64,000 nucleotides of DNA, taken from NCBI GenBank assembly GCA_014642895.1, contig BMJD01000009.1, positions 41,739 through 105,738 on the forward strand, read 5' to 3'. Shown here piece by piece: positions 7,690 through 15,063 of the stretch. The notes beneath the pieces were generated by a model. It saw only the letters and a list, made by a program, of their open reading frames with translations. It was not told the origin of the DNA and did not search any database. The position numbers and the translations under genes were made by a program. This stretch comes from Lentibacillus populi. Its GTDB lineage: Bacteria; Bacillota; Bacilli; Bacillales; Amphibacillaceae. Position 1 is the stretch's first letter. Every line of letters begins with the position of its first letter.

Positions 7690-9027
7690 ATGCAATGTGA
7701 TCTAGTAATAAAAGGTTGTTCCGTATTAACACCGGAATTTGAAGTTAAGGAAAATCAGAATGTTTATATAAAGGACTCCAAAATTATTAAAATTGATGAT
7801 TCAGCAGTGCTAGCGGAAATATACGAATCAAGTGAAACGCTTAATGGAAAAGGAAAACTTTTAATGCCTGGTCTGATTGACGCCCATACGCATACATGCC
7901 AGCAATTGCTTCGCGGCAGAACAATGGATGAATACCCAATGATTTGGGCCCGTATTCTTGTTCCTTTTGAAAGCAATCTTGATAGTGATACAGTTTATAC
8001 GAGCGCACAATTAAGCTGTTTGGAAATGATCAAATCTGGAACAACAGGTTTTGCAGATTCAGGCGGTCTTCATATGGATCGAGTGGTTGAAGCTACAATT
8101 GAATCAGGCATGCGTGCGGCAATAACGAAATCATCAATGGATATGGGAGCTTTTATTCCGGATGTCATGATAGGAAGTCCTGATGAGATAATCACAGATG
8201 TTGAAAATTTGTACAAAGACTACAATGGAACCGGTGATGGCAGAATTCAGATTTGGTTTGCGCTGAGACAGGTGATGACCTGTTCCCCGAGATTGATCGA
8301 GAAAACTGCGGAGAAGGCGGCGTTATATAAGACTGGATTACATGCCCATCTGGCAGAACATCGTGATGAAGTCAGTTTTTGTCTGCAAAATTACAAAATG
8401 AGACCAGCAGAATTATTAGATGAATACGGTGCGTTGGGCCCTAATCTATTGACTGCCCATAACGTTGCGTTATCTGAACAGGAAATTGATTTATTGTGTG
8501 ACAGGGAAGTAAAGGTTGTGCATTGTCCGCGCAACAATTTTGCTAGTCACGGTTTTCCGAAAACGCCAAGAATGCTACAAGAAGGAATATCAATTGGGAT
8601 AGGATCAGACGGAGCGGCCGGAGCAAGTCTGTCGCTGTTTGATGAAATGCGAGTCTTCAGGTCCGGATTACATGCTTTCTGGGGATTGCCTGTCTTTGAC
8701 CCTGTCGTGATACCTGCCAAGGAGTTATTGAAAATGATCACTTCAGGCGGTGCTAATGCCTTGCAATTAGGAGATGAAATCGGAACAATTGAAGTAGGTA
8801 AAAAAGCGGATTTGATTCTCGTAGACATTGACCAGCCACATATTAGCCCGACCTATAACATGATAAATACAATTGTAGAAGCAGTAAATGGGAATGATGT
8901 TGTAGATAGCATTATTGACGGAAAAATTGTCATGAAAAATAGGGAAGTACTAACGCTGGATGAAGAGCATATTTTATATGAAAGCAAAAAAGGAATGAAA
9001 TTTATGGTAGAGAAAACTGGGATTTAG
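7690..9027 (+). CDS. Amidohydrolase, TRZ/ATZ (chlorohydrolase/cytosine deaminase-like) family
   Basis: 445-residue metal-dependent hydrolase with a TIM barrel. The metal ligands are visible: HTHT in MPGLIDAHTHTCQQLLRG, the barrel histidine in LHAHLAEHRDE, the LTAHNVALS histidine and the GIGSDGAAGA aspartate. The closest characterised relatives deaminate or dechlorinate purine-like or triazine rings (S-adenosylhomocysteine or 5'-deoxyadenosine deaminase, guanine deaminase, AtzA). The substrate is not determined. ATG 7690 follows AGTGAGG; the GTG at 7675 lies inside that ribosome binding site and is rejected. With the upstream transporter this forms an import-and-deaminate (or hydrolyse) unit under the IclR protein. 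Confidence 0.88.
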   Translation: MQCDLVIKGCSVLTPEFEVKENQNVYIKDSKIIKIDDSAVLAEIYESSETLNGKGKLLMPGLIDAHTHTCQQLLRGRTMDEYPMIWARILVPFESNLDSDTVYTSAQLSCLEMIKSGTTGFADSGGLHMDRVVEATIESGMRAAITKSSMDMGAFIPDVMIGSPDEIITDVENLYKDYNGTGDGRIQIWFALRQVMTCSPRLIEKTAEKAALYKTGLHAHLAEHRDEVSFCLQNYKMRPAELLDEYGALGPNLLTAHNVALSEQEIDLLCDREVKVVHCPRNNFASHGFPKTPRMLQEGISIGIGSDGAAGASLSLFDEMRVFRSGLHAFWGLPVFDPVVIPAKELLKMITSGGANALQLGDEIGTIEVGKKADLILVDIDQPHISPTYNMINTIVEAVNGNDVVDSIIDGKIVMKNREVLTLDEEHILYESKKGMKFMVEKTGI

Positions 9028-9043
9028 TTATGAGAGGGCGGTT

Positions 9044-9060
9044 GTCCCTACATAGGGGTA
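9044..9060. promoter_or_regulatory. Weak third copy of the 17-base IclR-type palindrome
   Basis: GTCCCTACATAGGGGTA lies 17 bases after the amidohydrolase stop. It keeps the GTCCCT...AGGG arms of the copy at 6277 but not the final GAC. It may be a chance resemblance or a distal operator for looping. Confidence 0.3.
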
Positions 9061-9131
9061 ATTCCCAAGTAAACTCAAATGGAACAGTCCTCTCCTTATT
9101 TCAATAAAACTCAAGAAACATTTCACAACTT

Positions 9132-9169
9132 AATAAGTTTACAAGAACTAAAGTTTGAAACTTATTTTT
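9132..9169 (+). terminator. Rho-independent terminator of the IclR/amidohydrolase unit
   Basis: AATAAGTTT at 9132-9140 pairs with AAACTTATT at 9158-9166, followed by TTTC. It is AT-rich and weak, but a second stem-loop follows directly. Confidence 0.5.
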
Positions 9170-9198
9170 CAAGGTACGAAGTTTGAGACTGAACAAAT

Positions 9199-9229
9199 AA
9201 CCCACATCCTAAAATGGTTGTGGGTTTTT
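9199..9229 (+). terminator. Rho-independent terminator
   Basis: AACCCACA at 9199-9206 pairs with TGTGGGTT at 9219-9226 and runs into TTT. Placed between the amidohydrolase operon and the GntR/PTS operon. Confidence 0.75.
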
Positions 9230-9276
9230 GTTATTGCAACGAAATACAAATTTAATAATTTTATTTAAACGCTTTA

Positions 9277-9294
9277 CATGAAAACACTTTCATG
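9277..9294. promoter_or_regulatory. cre-like site (CcpA binding) upstream of the GntR/PTS operon
   Basis: ATGAAAACACTTTCATG contains TGAAAACACTTTCA, which matches the cre consensus TGWAANCGNTNWCA at every defined position except the central G, here A. It is also a 7-bp perfect inverted repeat. Carbon catabolite repression of a PTS/sugar-acid operon would be expected. Confidence 0.6.
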
Positions 9295-9329
9295 ATATAT
9301 TCATTATAATGAATTATATAAAATAAAAT

Positions 9330-9345
9330 ATACATCATAATGTAT
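9330..9345. promoter_or_regulatory. Candidate GntR operator
   Basis: ATACATCATAATGTAT has 6-bp perfect arms around a 4-base centre and lies 20 bases before the GntR start, overlapping the expected promoter/leader. Assignment to the adjacent regulator is inference. Confidence 0.4.
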
Positions 9346-9365
9346 TTGGAGGGGATAGCAATAAC

Positions 9366-10106
9366 ATGTCGCAAATTAAAACACCCTTATACAAGAAAGT
9401 CCAGAAGAAAATACTAAATGAAATAATTCAAAATATGAAAGAAGGTGATTTATTACCCATTGAAACAGACTTAGAAAAAAAGTACGACGTTAGCAGAATA
9501 ACGATCCGCAAAGCTATTGATGAATTGGTTTTAGAAGGTTTTGTTGAAAAAATTCAGGGCCGTGGAACAATCGTTAGGTCAACAAAAATAATACAAGATG
9601 CAAGTACCATAACTAGTTGGACAGAAGAAATGAATCTAAAAGGGAAAAAGCCAGATACTGAAAGGCTTAGAATTTTCGAAGTAAAACCATCCAAAAAAAT
9701 AAAAGAAAAACTAAATCTTCATTCAAGTGAAAAAGTCATTTGTGTAGAAAGAATTCGATTAGTCGACGGAGAACCAATCGCTTTAATGTTTAATTATCTA
9801 AGAGAAAAATATATCCCTGGTTTTCTAGAAAAAGGATTTACCAGAGAATCATTGTATGAAGAGCTTGAAAAAAATTACAACATTATACTAGAGGAAGCCA
9901 ATGAACAAATAAGAGCTAGATTAGCTACAGATTTGGAAGCGTCTGCATTACGTATTTCCCCTGGAGATGCCATCCTGCAGATTACAAGGACCACGTATTT
10001 ACCAAATGGTACACCATTCGAGATGGTTGAAATGATTAGTAGATCTGACAAGTATGAATATCATATAAAAGTCTCCGGAAGAGATAAAAATAAAGTAATA
10101 AGGTAG
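9366..10106 (+). CDS. GntR-family (HutC/UTRA) transcriptional regulator
   Basis: 246 residues. The N-terminal winged helix (about 8-72, IETDLEKKYDVSRITIRKAIDELVLEGFVEKIQGRGTIV split across the domain) is followed by a UTRA ligand-binding domain (about 95-235, ending ILQITRTTYLPNGTPFEMVEM). UTRA domains bind phosphorylated sugars or similar metabolites. It is the first gene of an operon encoding an ascorbate-type PTS and three catabolic enzymes, so the PTS product or a downstream phosphosugar is the probable inducer. The ribosome binding site GGAGGGG lies 8-9 bases before ATG 9366. The cre-like site and the palindrome upstream suggest dual control. Confidence 0.93.
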   Translation: MSQIKTPLYKKVQKKILNEIIQNMKEGDLLPIETDLEKKYDVSRITIRKAIDELVLEGFVEKIQGRGTIVRSTKIIQDASTITSWTEEMNLKGKKPDTERLRIFEVKPSKKIKEKLNLHSSEKVICVERIRLVDGEPIALMFNYLREKYIPGFLEKGFTRESLYEELEKNYNIILEEANEQIRARLATDLEASALRISPGDAILQITRTTYLPNGTPFEMVEMISRSDKYEYHIKVSGRDKNKVIR

Positions 10107-10118
10107 GGGGATAACGTG

Positions 10119-10553
10119 ATGACGCTACTAAAAGAAAAGGCAGTTCTTTTGGACGCTGAGGCAGATAATGCAATTGAGGCTATAAGGTTAAGTGGCAGGT
10201 TACTAGTTGAAGCTGGTTATGCTACTGAACAATACGTGGAGGCAATGGTAAAGGGGTATCGGGATGTAGGGCCATATATTGTTATAGCACCCGGGATAGC
10301 TATTCCACACTCTCGACCAGAAAACGGAGCTTTATCCGCAGGGTTTTCATTAGTAAGACTAAAGGAGCCAATTGAATTTCAGCATGAAAAAAATGACCCT
10401 GTCCAATTAGTTTGTGCGATTACTGGAGTTGGAAATACTGGGCACATTGAAATGTTACAAAAAATTGCTACCATTCTGGGTGATGATGAAAAGCTTGATC
10501 AAATTTTAAAAGCAGAAAATTATGAAGAAATAACAAAAATAATAACGATATAG
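10119..10553 (+). CDS. PTS sugar transporter EIIA, ascorbate/mannitol-fructose superfamily (UlaC-like)
   Basis: Cytosolic phosphocarrier, 144 residues, that takes phosphate from HPr and gives it to the EIIB encoded next. The active-site histidine is His64 in GIAIPHSRPENGALS. GTG 10116 and ATG 10119 are both possible; the Shine-Dalgarno AGGTAGGGGG is better spaced for the ATG. The next two genes encode EIIB and EIIC of the L-ascorbate (SgaB/SgaT) type, so the three form a complete permease. The substrate is probably a sugar acid or lactone-like compound rather than necessarily ascorbate, because the usual Ula lactonase, decarboxylase and epimerases are absent. Confidence 0.9.
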   Translation: MTLLKEKAVLLDAEADNAIEAIRLSGRLLVEAGYATEQYVEAMVKGYRDVGPYIVIAPGIAIPHSRPENGALSAGFSLVRLKEPIEFQHEKNDPVQLVCAITGVGNTGHIEMLQKIATILGDDEKLDQILKAENYEEITKIITI

Positions 10554-10571
10554 GAGTGGGGAGTGGAAAAC

Positions 10572-10856
10572 ATGTATATATTAAGTGTTTGCGGAATGGG
10601 TTTTGGTACGAGTTTAATGTTATTAATGGATATTCAATCAATGGCAAAGGAAAATGGTTATAAAGTAGATGGAGAGGCTACTGATCTTGGAAGCGCTAAA
10701 GGAAAATCATGCGACTTTATGGTTGCTTCAAGTGAAATTGCGAATGAGCTATCTAGTGAGGATGTCCCAATTATATCAATTGATAATTTACTAGATAAAA
10801 ACGAAATTAAGGAAAAAGTACTTCCAATGATAGAAAAGTTATCTAAGGAGGGATAA
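10572..10856 (+). CDS. PTS EIIB, ascorbate type (UlaB/SgaB-like)
   Basis: 94-residue EIIB domain protein. Cys7 in ILSVCGMGFGTSLML is the phosphorylated residue, in the typical loop after the first strand. The frame extends to a GTG at 10563, but GGGGAG at 10558-10563 is correctly placed for ATG 10572, and the resulting N-terminus matches the family. It transfers phosphate from EIIA to the substrate carried through the EIIC encoded 2 bases downstream. Family assignment is firm. Confidence 0.92.
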   Translation: MYILSVCGMGFGTSLMLLMDIQSMAKENGYKVDGEATDLGSAKGKSCDFMVASSEIANELSSEDVPIISIDNLLDKNEIKEKVLPMIEKLSKEG

Positions 10857-10858
10857 AT

Positions 10859-12127
10859 GTGATCGATTTATTGGTTTCCATCCTTAGTAACCCATCGATA
10901 ATAATAGCCATCATAGCTGGATTAGGTTTAATATTGCTTCGTAAATCTACTTCGGATGTCATTAAAGGTACGATGAAAACATTATTTGGATTTTTAATTC
11001 TGCAACAGGGGTCCAACATCATTGTAAATTCATTAGTACCATTCAGTACAATGTTCACGGAGGCTTTTGGATTAACAGGTATCGTGGCAGAAGACAATGC
11101 AATAGCAGCAGCAGTACAAACTGTATTGGGGAAGGAAACTGCATTTATTTTAATTTTTTCTTTTCTCATTAATGTTCTGATTGCACGTTTTACCAAATTT
11201 AAATATATCTTCTTAACAGGACATATGATGTTTTCCTTTGCAGCTACGATGGCAATTGTACTCAGCCAAATGGGTTTATCAAGTGAAATGACTATAGTTT
11301 TAGGATCGATTATACAAGGTATTTCAATGGTTATTTTCCCTGCTATTTCACAATCGTCTGTTAGAAAAGTTACCGGCAATGACAATGTTGCGTTTGGCTT
11401 TTGGGGAAGTTCCTGGATTTCCCTATCTGGATGGGTTGGAGGAAAATTTGGGAATAAGGAACAATCTGCTGAAGATGTCAAGGTTCCTAAATCACTAGAC
11501 TTTCTAAAAGATATGAGTATCTTAATGGGAATAATAATGGTAATAGTTTATGTAGTAACCGCCACTTTCGTCGATGCAGAAACAATGAATGAAATATCGG
11601 GTGGAGTAAATCGTTATCAATTTGCTATATTCCAGGCATTAGGATTTGTGGTAGGAATTTTGATTCTATTAATGGGTGTTCGAATGTTTTTAGCAGAAAT
11701 AGTTCCTGCATTTAAAGGAATTGGCGAAAAGATTGTACCAGGTGCAAAGCCAGCACTGGACGTTCCAATTTTTTATTCTTTTGCGCCTGTTGCTGTCACA
11801 ATTGGCTTTTTAGCAGCATTAGTTGGCGGGTTAATTGTGACCTTTATGTCTAGCTTCTTGCCGGTTGCAGTTCTTCCTTCGGTAATTGGATTATTTTTCA
11901 TGGGTGGGGCTGCTGGTGTATTTGGTAATGCCAGGGGTGGATTACGCGGCGCAATAGTAAGTGGCTTTTTCTTAGGACTTACCTTTTCCTTATTAGTTGC
12001 TATTGCGTACCCGTTAGTAGATTTATCTCAATACGGAGTTAGTGGATTATGGTTTGCGTCACCAGATGCAATTATTGTTGTTATCCTTATCAAATTAATT
12101 GGGTTACTTTTTGGAGTAGGGATTTAA
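10859..12127 (+). CDS. PTS EIIC, ascorbate type (UlaA/SgaT family)
   Basis: 422-residue integral membrane transporter with about eleven hydrophobic segments. The blocks TGHMMFSFAATMAIVL, SWISLSGWVGGKFGN and the C-terminal GGAAGVFGNARGGLRGAIVSGF are characteristic of SgaT/UlaA. It starts with GTG 10859, preceded by AAGGAGGG and only 2 bases from the EIIB stop, indicating coupled translation. It moves the sugar across the membrane while EIIB phosphorylates it. Together with EIIA and EIIB it forms a three-protein permease controlled by the upstream GntR protein. Confidence 0.93.
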   Translation: MIDLLVSILSNPSIIIAIIAGLGLILLRKSTSDVIKGTMKTLFGFLILQQGSNIIVNSLVPFSTMFTEAFGLTGIVAEDNAIAAAVQTVLGKETAFILIFSFLINVLIARFTKFKYIFLTGHMMFSFAATMAIVLSQMGLSSEMTIVLGSIIQGISMVIFPAISQSSVRKVTGNDNVAFGFWGSSWISLSGWVGGKFGNKEQSAEDVKVPKSLDFLKDMSILMGIIMVIVYVVTATFVDAETMNEISGGVNRYQFAIFQALGFVVGILILLMGVRMFLAEIVPAFKGIGEKIVPGAKPALDVPIFYSFAPVAVTIGFLAALVGGLIVTFMSSFLPVAVLPSVIGLFFMGGAAGVFGNARGGLRGAIVSGFFLGLTFSLLVAIAYPLVDLSQYGVSGLWFASPDAIIVVILIKLIGLLFGVGI

Positions 12128-12237
12128 GCATATTGAGTAATTGATGTGAAAACCTGGGCTTTCTATCGCGTGAATCTATTTTGGCGAGTTGCCTAAAAGC
12201 CCTTATAAACTACAACTTAGAGATAGGAGTTTTTCAA

Positions 12238-13152
12238 ATGAGTAAAGTAAGAACAGTGTTAGGAGATATTGAAAAGGAACAATTGGGATTCACGTATAGC
12301 CATGAGCATTTATGGACAAATCCTCCTAGTTCACAAAAAGATCGTGACCTGGAATTAACTGATTATGAAGCTAGTGTAAGTGAGTTATGGAGATTTAAAA
12401 GGGCTGGTGGAAATGCACTTTTAGATGCTACTACACTTGATTATGGGCGAGATGCTTCTAAACTGGTACGTATGTCAAAAGAAACCGGAGTAAATGTAGT
12501 AGCAACATCCGGCTTTAATAAGCACATCTATTTCCCAAAATGGGTTGAAGCACTAACAATTGAAGAAATAACGCAAAAATTAGTTAGAGATGTGACCATG
12601 GGAATGGATGGTACTGATGCAAAAGCAGGATTCTTGAAATCGGGTTCCTGGAATCAGCTTATTCATCCATTAGAGGAGAAGGTAACCCGGGCAGTTGCAA
12701 GGGCGCAACTTCAAACCGGAGCCCCAATTTGGCTGCATACTGAAGCAGGAACAATGGGGATGGAAATGTTAGATATCCTTGAGGAGGAAGGCGTTGATTT
12801 AACAAAAGTAGGCGTCGGCCATAGTGATAGAAATGCTGATCCGTATTACCATTTACAATTGGCTGAGAGGGGTGCCTATGTACAATTTGATGGTACAAGT
12901 AAAATCAAATATTATCCGGATAGCACCCGTGTATCACTGATTAAAAATATGATTGACAATGGACATGCAAAACAACTGTTAATCTCTGCCGATATGGGAC
13001 GTAAATGTTATTTACACGCTTATGGCGGCGGTCCAGGATTCGAATATATTATTAAAAAGTTTATCCCTCGCTTATTAGATGAAGGAATTAGCCAAAAAGA
13101 TATAGATACTATTTTTGTTGAAAATCCAGCAAACTGGTTGGCGAAGTTCTAA
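12238..13152 (+). CDS. Phosphotriesterase-family metal-dependent hydrolase (Php-like)
   Basis: 304-residue TIM-barrel amidohydrolase of the phosphotriesterase homology branch. Metal-ligand motifs can be read: HEH in FTYSHEHLW, the bridging lysine in KAGFLKSGSW, the histidines in WLHTEAG and VGHSDRN, and the aspartate in LISADMGRK. Characterised relatives are lactonases and phosphate esterases. In a PTS operon that lacks UlaG, lactone opening of a phosphorylated sugar is a reasonable role, but this is inference. The start at ATG 12238 is supported by AGGAG and by homology from the first residues (KVRTVLGDI). The stop overlaps the beginning of the aldolase leader. Confidence 0.88.
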   Translation: MSKVRTVLGDIEKEQLGFTYSHEHLWTNPPSSQKDRDLELTDYEASVSELWRFKRAGGNALLDATTLDYGRDASKLVRMSKETGVNVVATSGFNKHIYFPKWVEALTIEEITQKLVRDVTMGMDGTDAKAGFLKSGSWNQLIHPLEEKVTRAVARAQLQTGAPIWLHTEAGTMGMEMLDILEEEGVDLTKVGVGHSDRNADPYYHLQLAERGAYVQFDGTSKIKYYPDSTRVSLIKNMIDNGHAKQLLISADMGRKCYLHAYGGGPGFEYIIKKFIPRLLDEGISQKDIDTIFVENPANWLAKF

Positions 13153-13166
13153 TGGAGGCCAAAACG

Positions 13167-13781
13167 ATGAAAAAGGATACCTTAATCGCTATAATTCGCG
13201 GGGTAAATTCAGGTGATATTGTTGATATAACTAAATGTTTACTGGATAGTGGAATTTCCTGGATGGAAGTATCTCTAAGTGATGAAGAAAAGGGATTGGA
13301 ATGTATTAAAAAGGTTAGTGAATCTTTTGGCAATCAGATCCATCTAGGTGTAGGTACTATTACGACAACTCGGCAGGTAGATGCCTCCATTGTAGCGGGA
13401 GCTAATTATATTATAACGCCTGGTTGGGATCAGGAAATAGTAAAATATGTATTATCAAAGGAAATTCCTATTTTTCCCGGGGTTTTCTCACCCGGTGAAA
13501 TTGGCCAAGCGTCTAGGCTCGGTATTGGAACTGTGAAGCTATTCCCGGTGGTAAATCTAGGTATAGATTATATAAAAAATATACGGGGACCATTCCCGGA
13601 TATGAAGTTAATGGCGGTTGGAGGAGTTAATAAAAAGAATATAAAGGAATTAAAACAGGTTGGATGTTCGTATTTTGCGATTGGAAGTGATTTAGTTCCA
13701 AGAGGTGCAACGAAAACGGATTTGGAAAAAATTAAAGAAAATGCATTGGTCTTTAATCAATTACTTTCAGAGGAGTTTTAA
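13167..13781 (+). CDS. KDPG/KHG-type aldolase (Eda family)
   Basis: 204-residue class I aldolase that cleaves 2-keto-3-deoxy-6-phosphogluconate-like acids to pyruvate plus an aldehyde. The catalytic base is Glu34 in SWMEVSLS and the Schiff-base lysine is Lys124 in GTVKLFPV. The GVGTI and AVGGV phosphate-binding strands are present. ATG 13152 overlaps the previous stop, but GGAGG at 13154-13158 places the start at ATG 13167. In this operon it is probably the step that feeds pyruvate into central metabolism from the PTS-imported sugar acid. Exact substrate unknown. Confidence 0.88.
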   Translation: MKKDTLIAIIRGVNSGDIVDITKCLLDSGISWMEVSLSDEEKGLECIKKVSESFGNQIHLGVGTITTTRQVDASIVAGANYIITPGWDQEIVKYVLSKEIPIFPGVFSPGEIGQASRLGIGTVKLFPVVNLGIDYIKNIRGPFPDMKLMAVGGVNKKNIKELKQVGCSYFAIGSDLVPRGATKTDLEKIKENALVFNQLLSEEF

Positions 13782-13783
13782 TA

Positions 13784-14530
13784 ATGAAATCACCAAGAGA
13801 AATATTAAAGATGAACCGTGATGAAGTTGCTGCTGCAGTCAAAGATTTTCCTGTAGCTATTTTACCATTAGGGGCAACGGAACAACACGGGCATCATTTA
13901 CCTTTGGGAGTTGACATATTTTTATCAGAAGGTATTTCTAAAAAACTATCGGAACGAACCGGTGCACTTATGCTTCCAACGATGCCTTTTGGTTACTCGT
14001 GGGTTTGGCGTGATATCCCCGGAACCATATCATTGCAGCAACATCATGTTGAAAATGTTATAAAAGATGTGGCACATAGTGTATCTCGCTATGGCGTGAA
14101 GCTATTAGTGCTGGTAAATGGTCATGATTCTAATAATGCAAGTATGAAATATGCTACTAGAGAATTGATGGATGAACTTGATATGCAGATTATATATTTG
14201 TTTTATCCTAATTTGGAAGAGATCAGAAATGAATATTGTGATTCTTCAACGTGGCACGATATGATTCATGCTTGTGAATTTGAAACTTCTTTAATGTTGG
14301 CTTTAAAGCCGGAAATGGTTGAAATGAATAAAGCTGTTTGTGAATATCCAGATAGGCCTGGTTTATATGGCAAATCTACAATTTCTTTGGGGAATCTTAG
14401 CCAAAGTGGGGTATTTGGGGATTCAACGCTTGCGACTAAAGAAAAAGGTGAGAAAATGCTGGATAGGTTTCTGTCTGAAATGGAGAGTTTGATAATGGAG
14501 GCTTATTCTGATAGGGCAATTAAATATTAA
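13784..14530 (+). CDS. Creatininase-family amidohydrolase
   Basis: 248-residue zinc hydrolase of the creatininase fold. Metal-binding residues lie in LGATEQHGHHLPLGVDIFL (Glu, His, Asp), VLVNGHDSNN and the late Glu of HACEFETS. Family members open cyclic amides (creatinine, formamidopyrimidines) or act as lactonase-like hydrolases. Only 2 bases separate it from the aldolase, so it is the last gene of the PTS operon, before a strong terminator. Its presence with a PTS and an aldolase is unusual and suggests that the substrate carries an amide or lactam, or that the enzyme acts on a lactone. Confidence 0.85.
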   Translation: MKSPREILKMNRDEVAAAVKDFPVAILPLGATEQHGHHLPLGVDIFLSEGISKKLSERTGALMLPTMPFGYSWVWRDIPGTISLQQHHVENVIKDVAHSVSRYGVKLLVLVNGHDSNNASMKYATRELMDELDMQIIYLFYPNLEEIRNEYCDSSTWHDMIHACEFETSLMLALKPEMVEMNKAVCEYPDRPGLYGKSTISLGNLSQSGVFGDSTLATKEKGEKMLDRFLSEMESLIMEAYSDRAIKY

Positions 14531-14628
14531 AACAATTTTATTTAAAAAGGCCACAGGGTAATTTGTCAGGTTGGAATGGAAAATTAATATGAACTACTAT
14601 GTTATCAAAGTTTACATTAATGTGTCGG

Positions 14629-14670
14629 AATCACCGGGGAAAAGTTAATTTTCTCTGGTGATTATTTTTA
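14629..14670 (+). terminator. Rho-independent terminator of the GntR/PTS operon
   Basis: A 15-bp stem (arms 14629-14643 and 14649-14663, two G-U pairs) with a 5-base loop is followed by TATTTTTA. It ends the operon that begins at 9366. Confidence 0.8.
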
Positions 14671-14900
14671 TAATGTTATACAAGCTTCGGAGGTTAAAAA
14701 ACACACTTAACCCATTATTGCACTTGAAGACTTTGAAAATTTAGACTTAATACCAAAAAAGTGATTTAAATTATCCTTAATATTCCCTGTATACTTTCAA
14801 TTGCTTCCAAAGTAAAATATTCCGAATTCAAGGAATGGAAAAAATGATAAAAAAAATATAAAAAGTATATTGACTCAATTAACATAAGATGCTATATTGT

Positions 14901-14916
14901 TATATAACGTTATATA
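14901..14916. promoter_or_regulatory. Perfect 16-bp palindrome, candidate GntR operator
   Basis: TATATAACGTTATATA is perfectly self-complementary. Its core ATAACGTTAT is repeated at 24359-24368, upstream of the FrlB-type gene of the same island. The gene for the only regulator in the island (23470-24204) makes that protein the likely binder. It abuts a cre-like site. Confidence 0.55.
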
Positions 14917-14930
14917 GGGAAGCGTTATCA
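14917..14930. promoter_or_regulatory. cre-like site directly adjoining the palindrome
   Basis: GGGAAGCGTTATCA agrees with the cre consensus TGWAANCGNTNWCA at all but two positions, including the central CG and terminal CA. It would place the catabolic island under CcpA control. The site touches the operator-like palindrome at 14901-14916. Confidence 0.5.
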
Positions 14931-15063
14931 CTATCCAATTAAAATAATAGCTAATAAACTAGTTTATTTTATTTGAATTATTAATTTTGAGGTTTGCAGA
15001 TCTACTAATCATTGTGATAGTGTCTAACTTTATTAATAATGACGCCACTAAGGAGGCAATATT

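Noticed and set aside
10843..11481. 212-codon minus-strand frame opposite the EIIC gene
   Set aside because: Antisense shadow of a clear membrane permease with a good start and family motifs; the antisense product has no recognisable domain.
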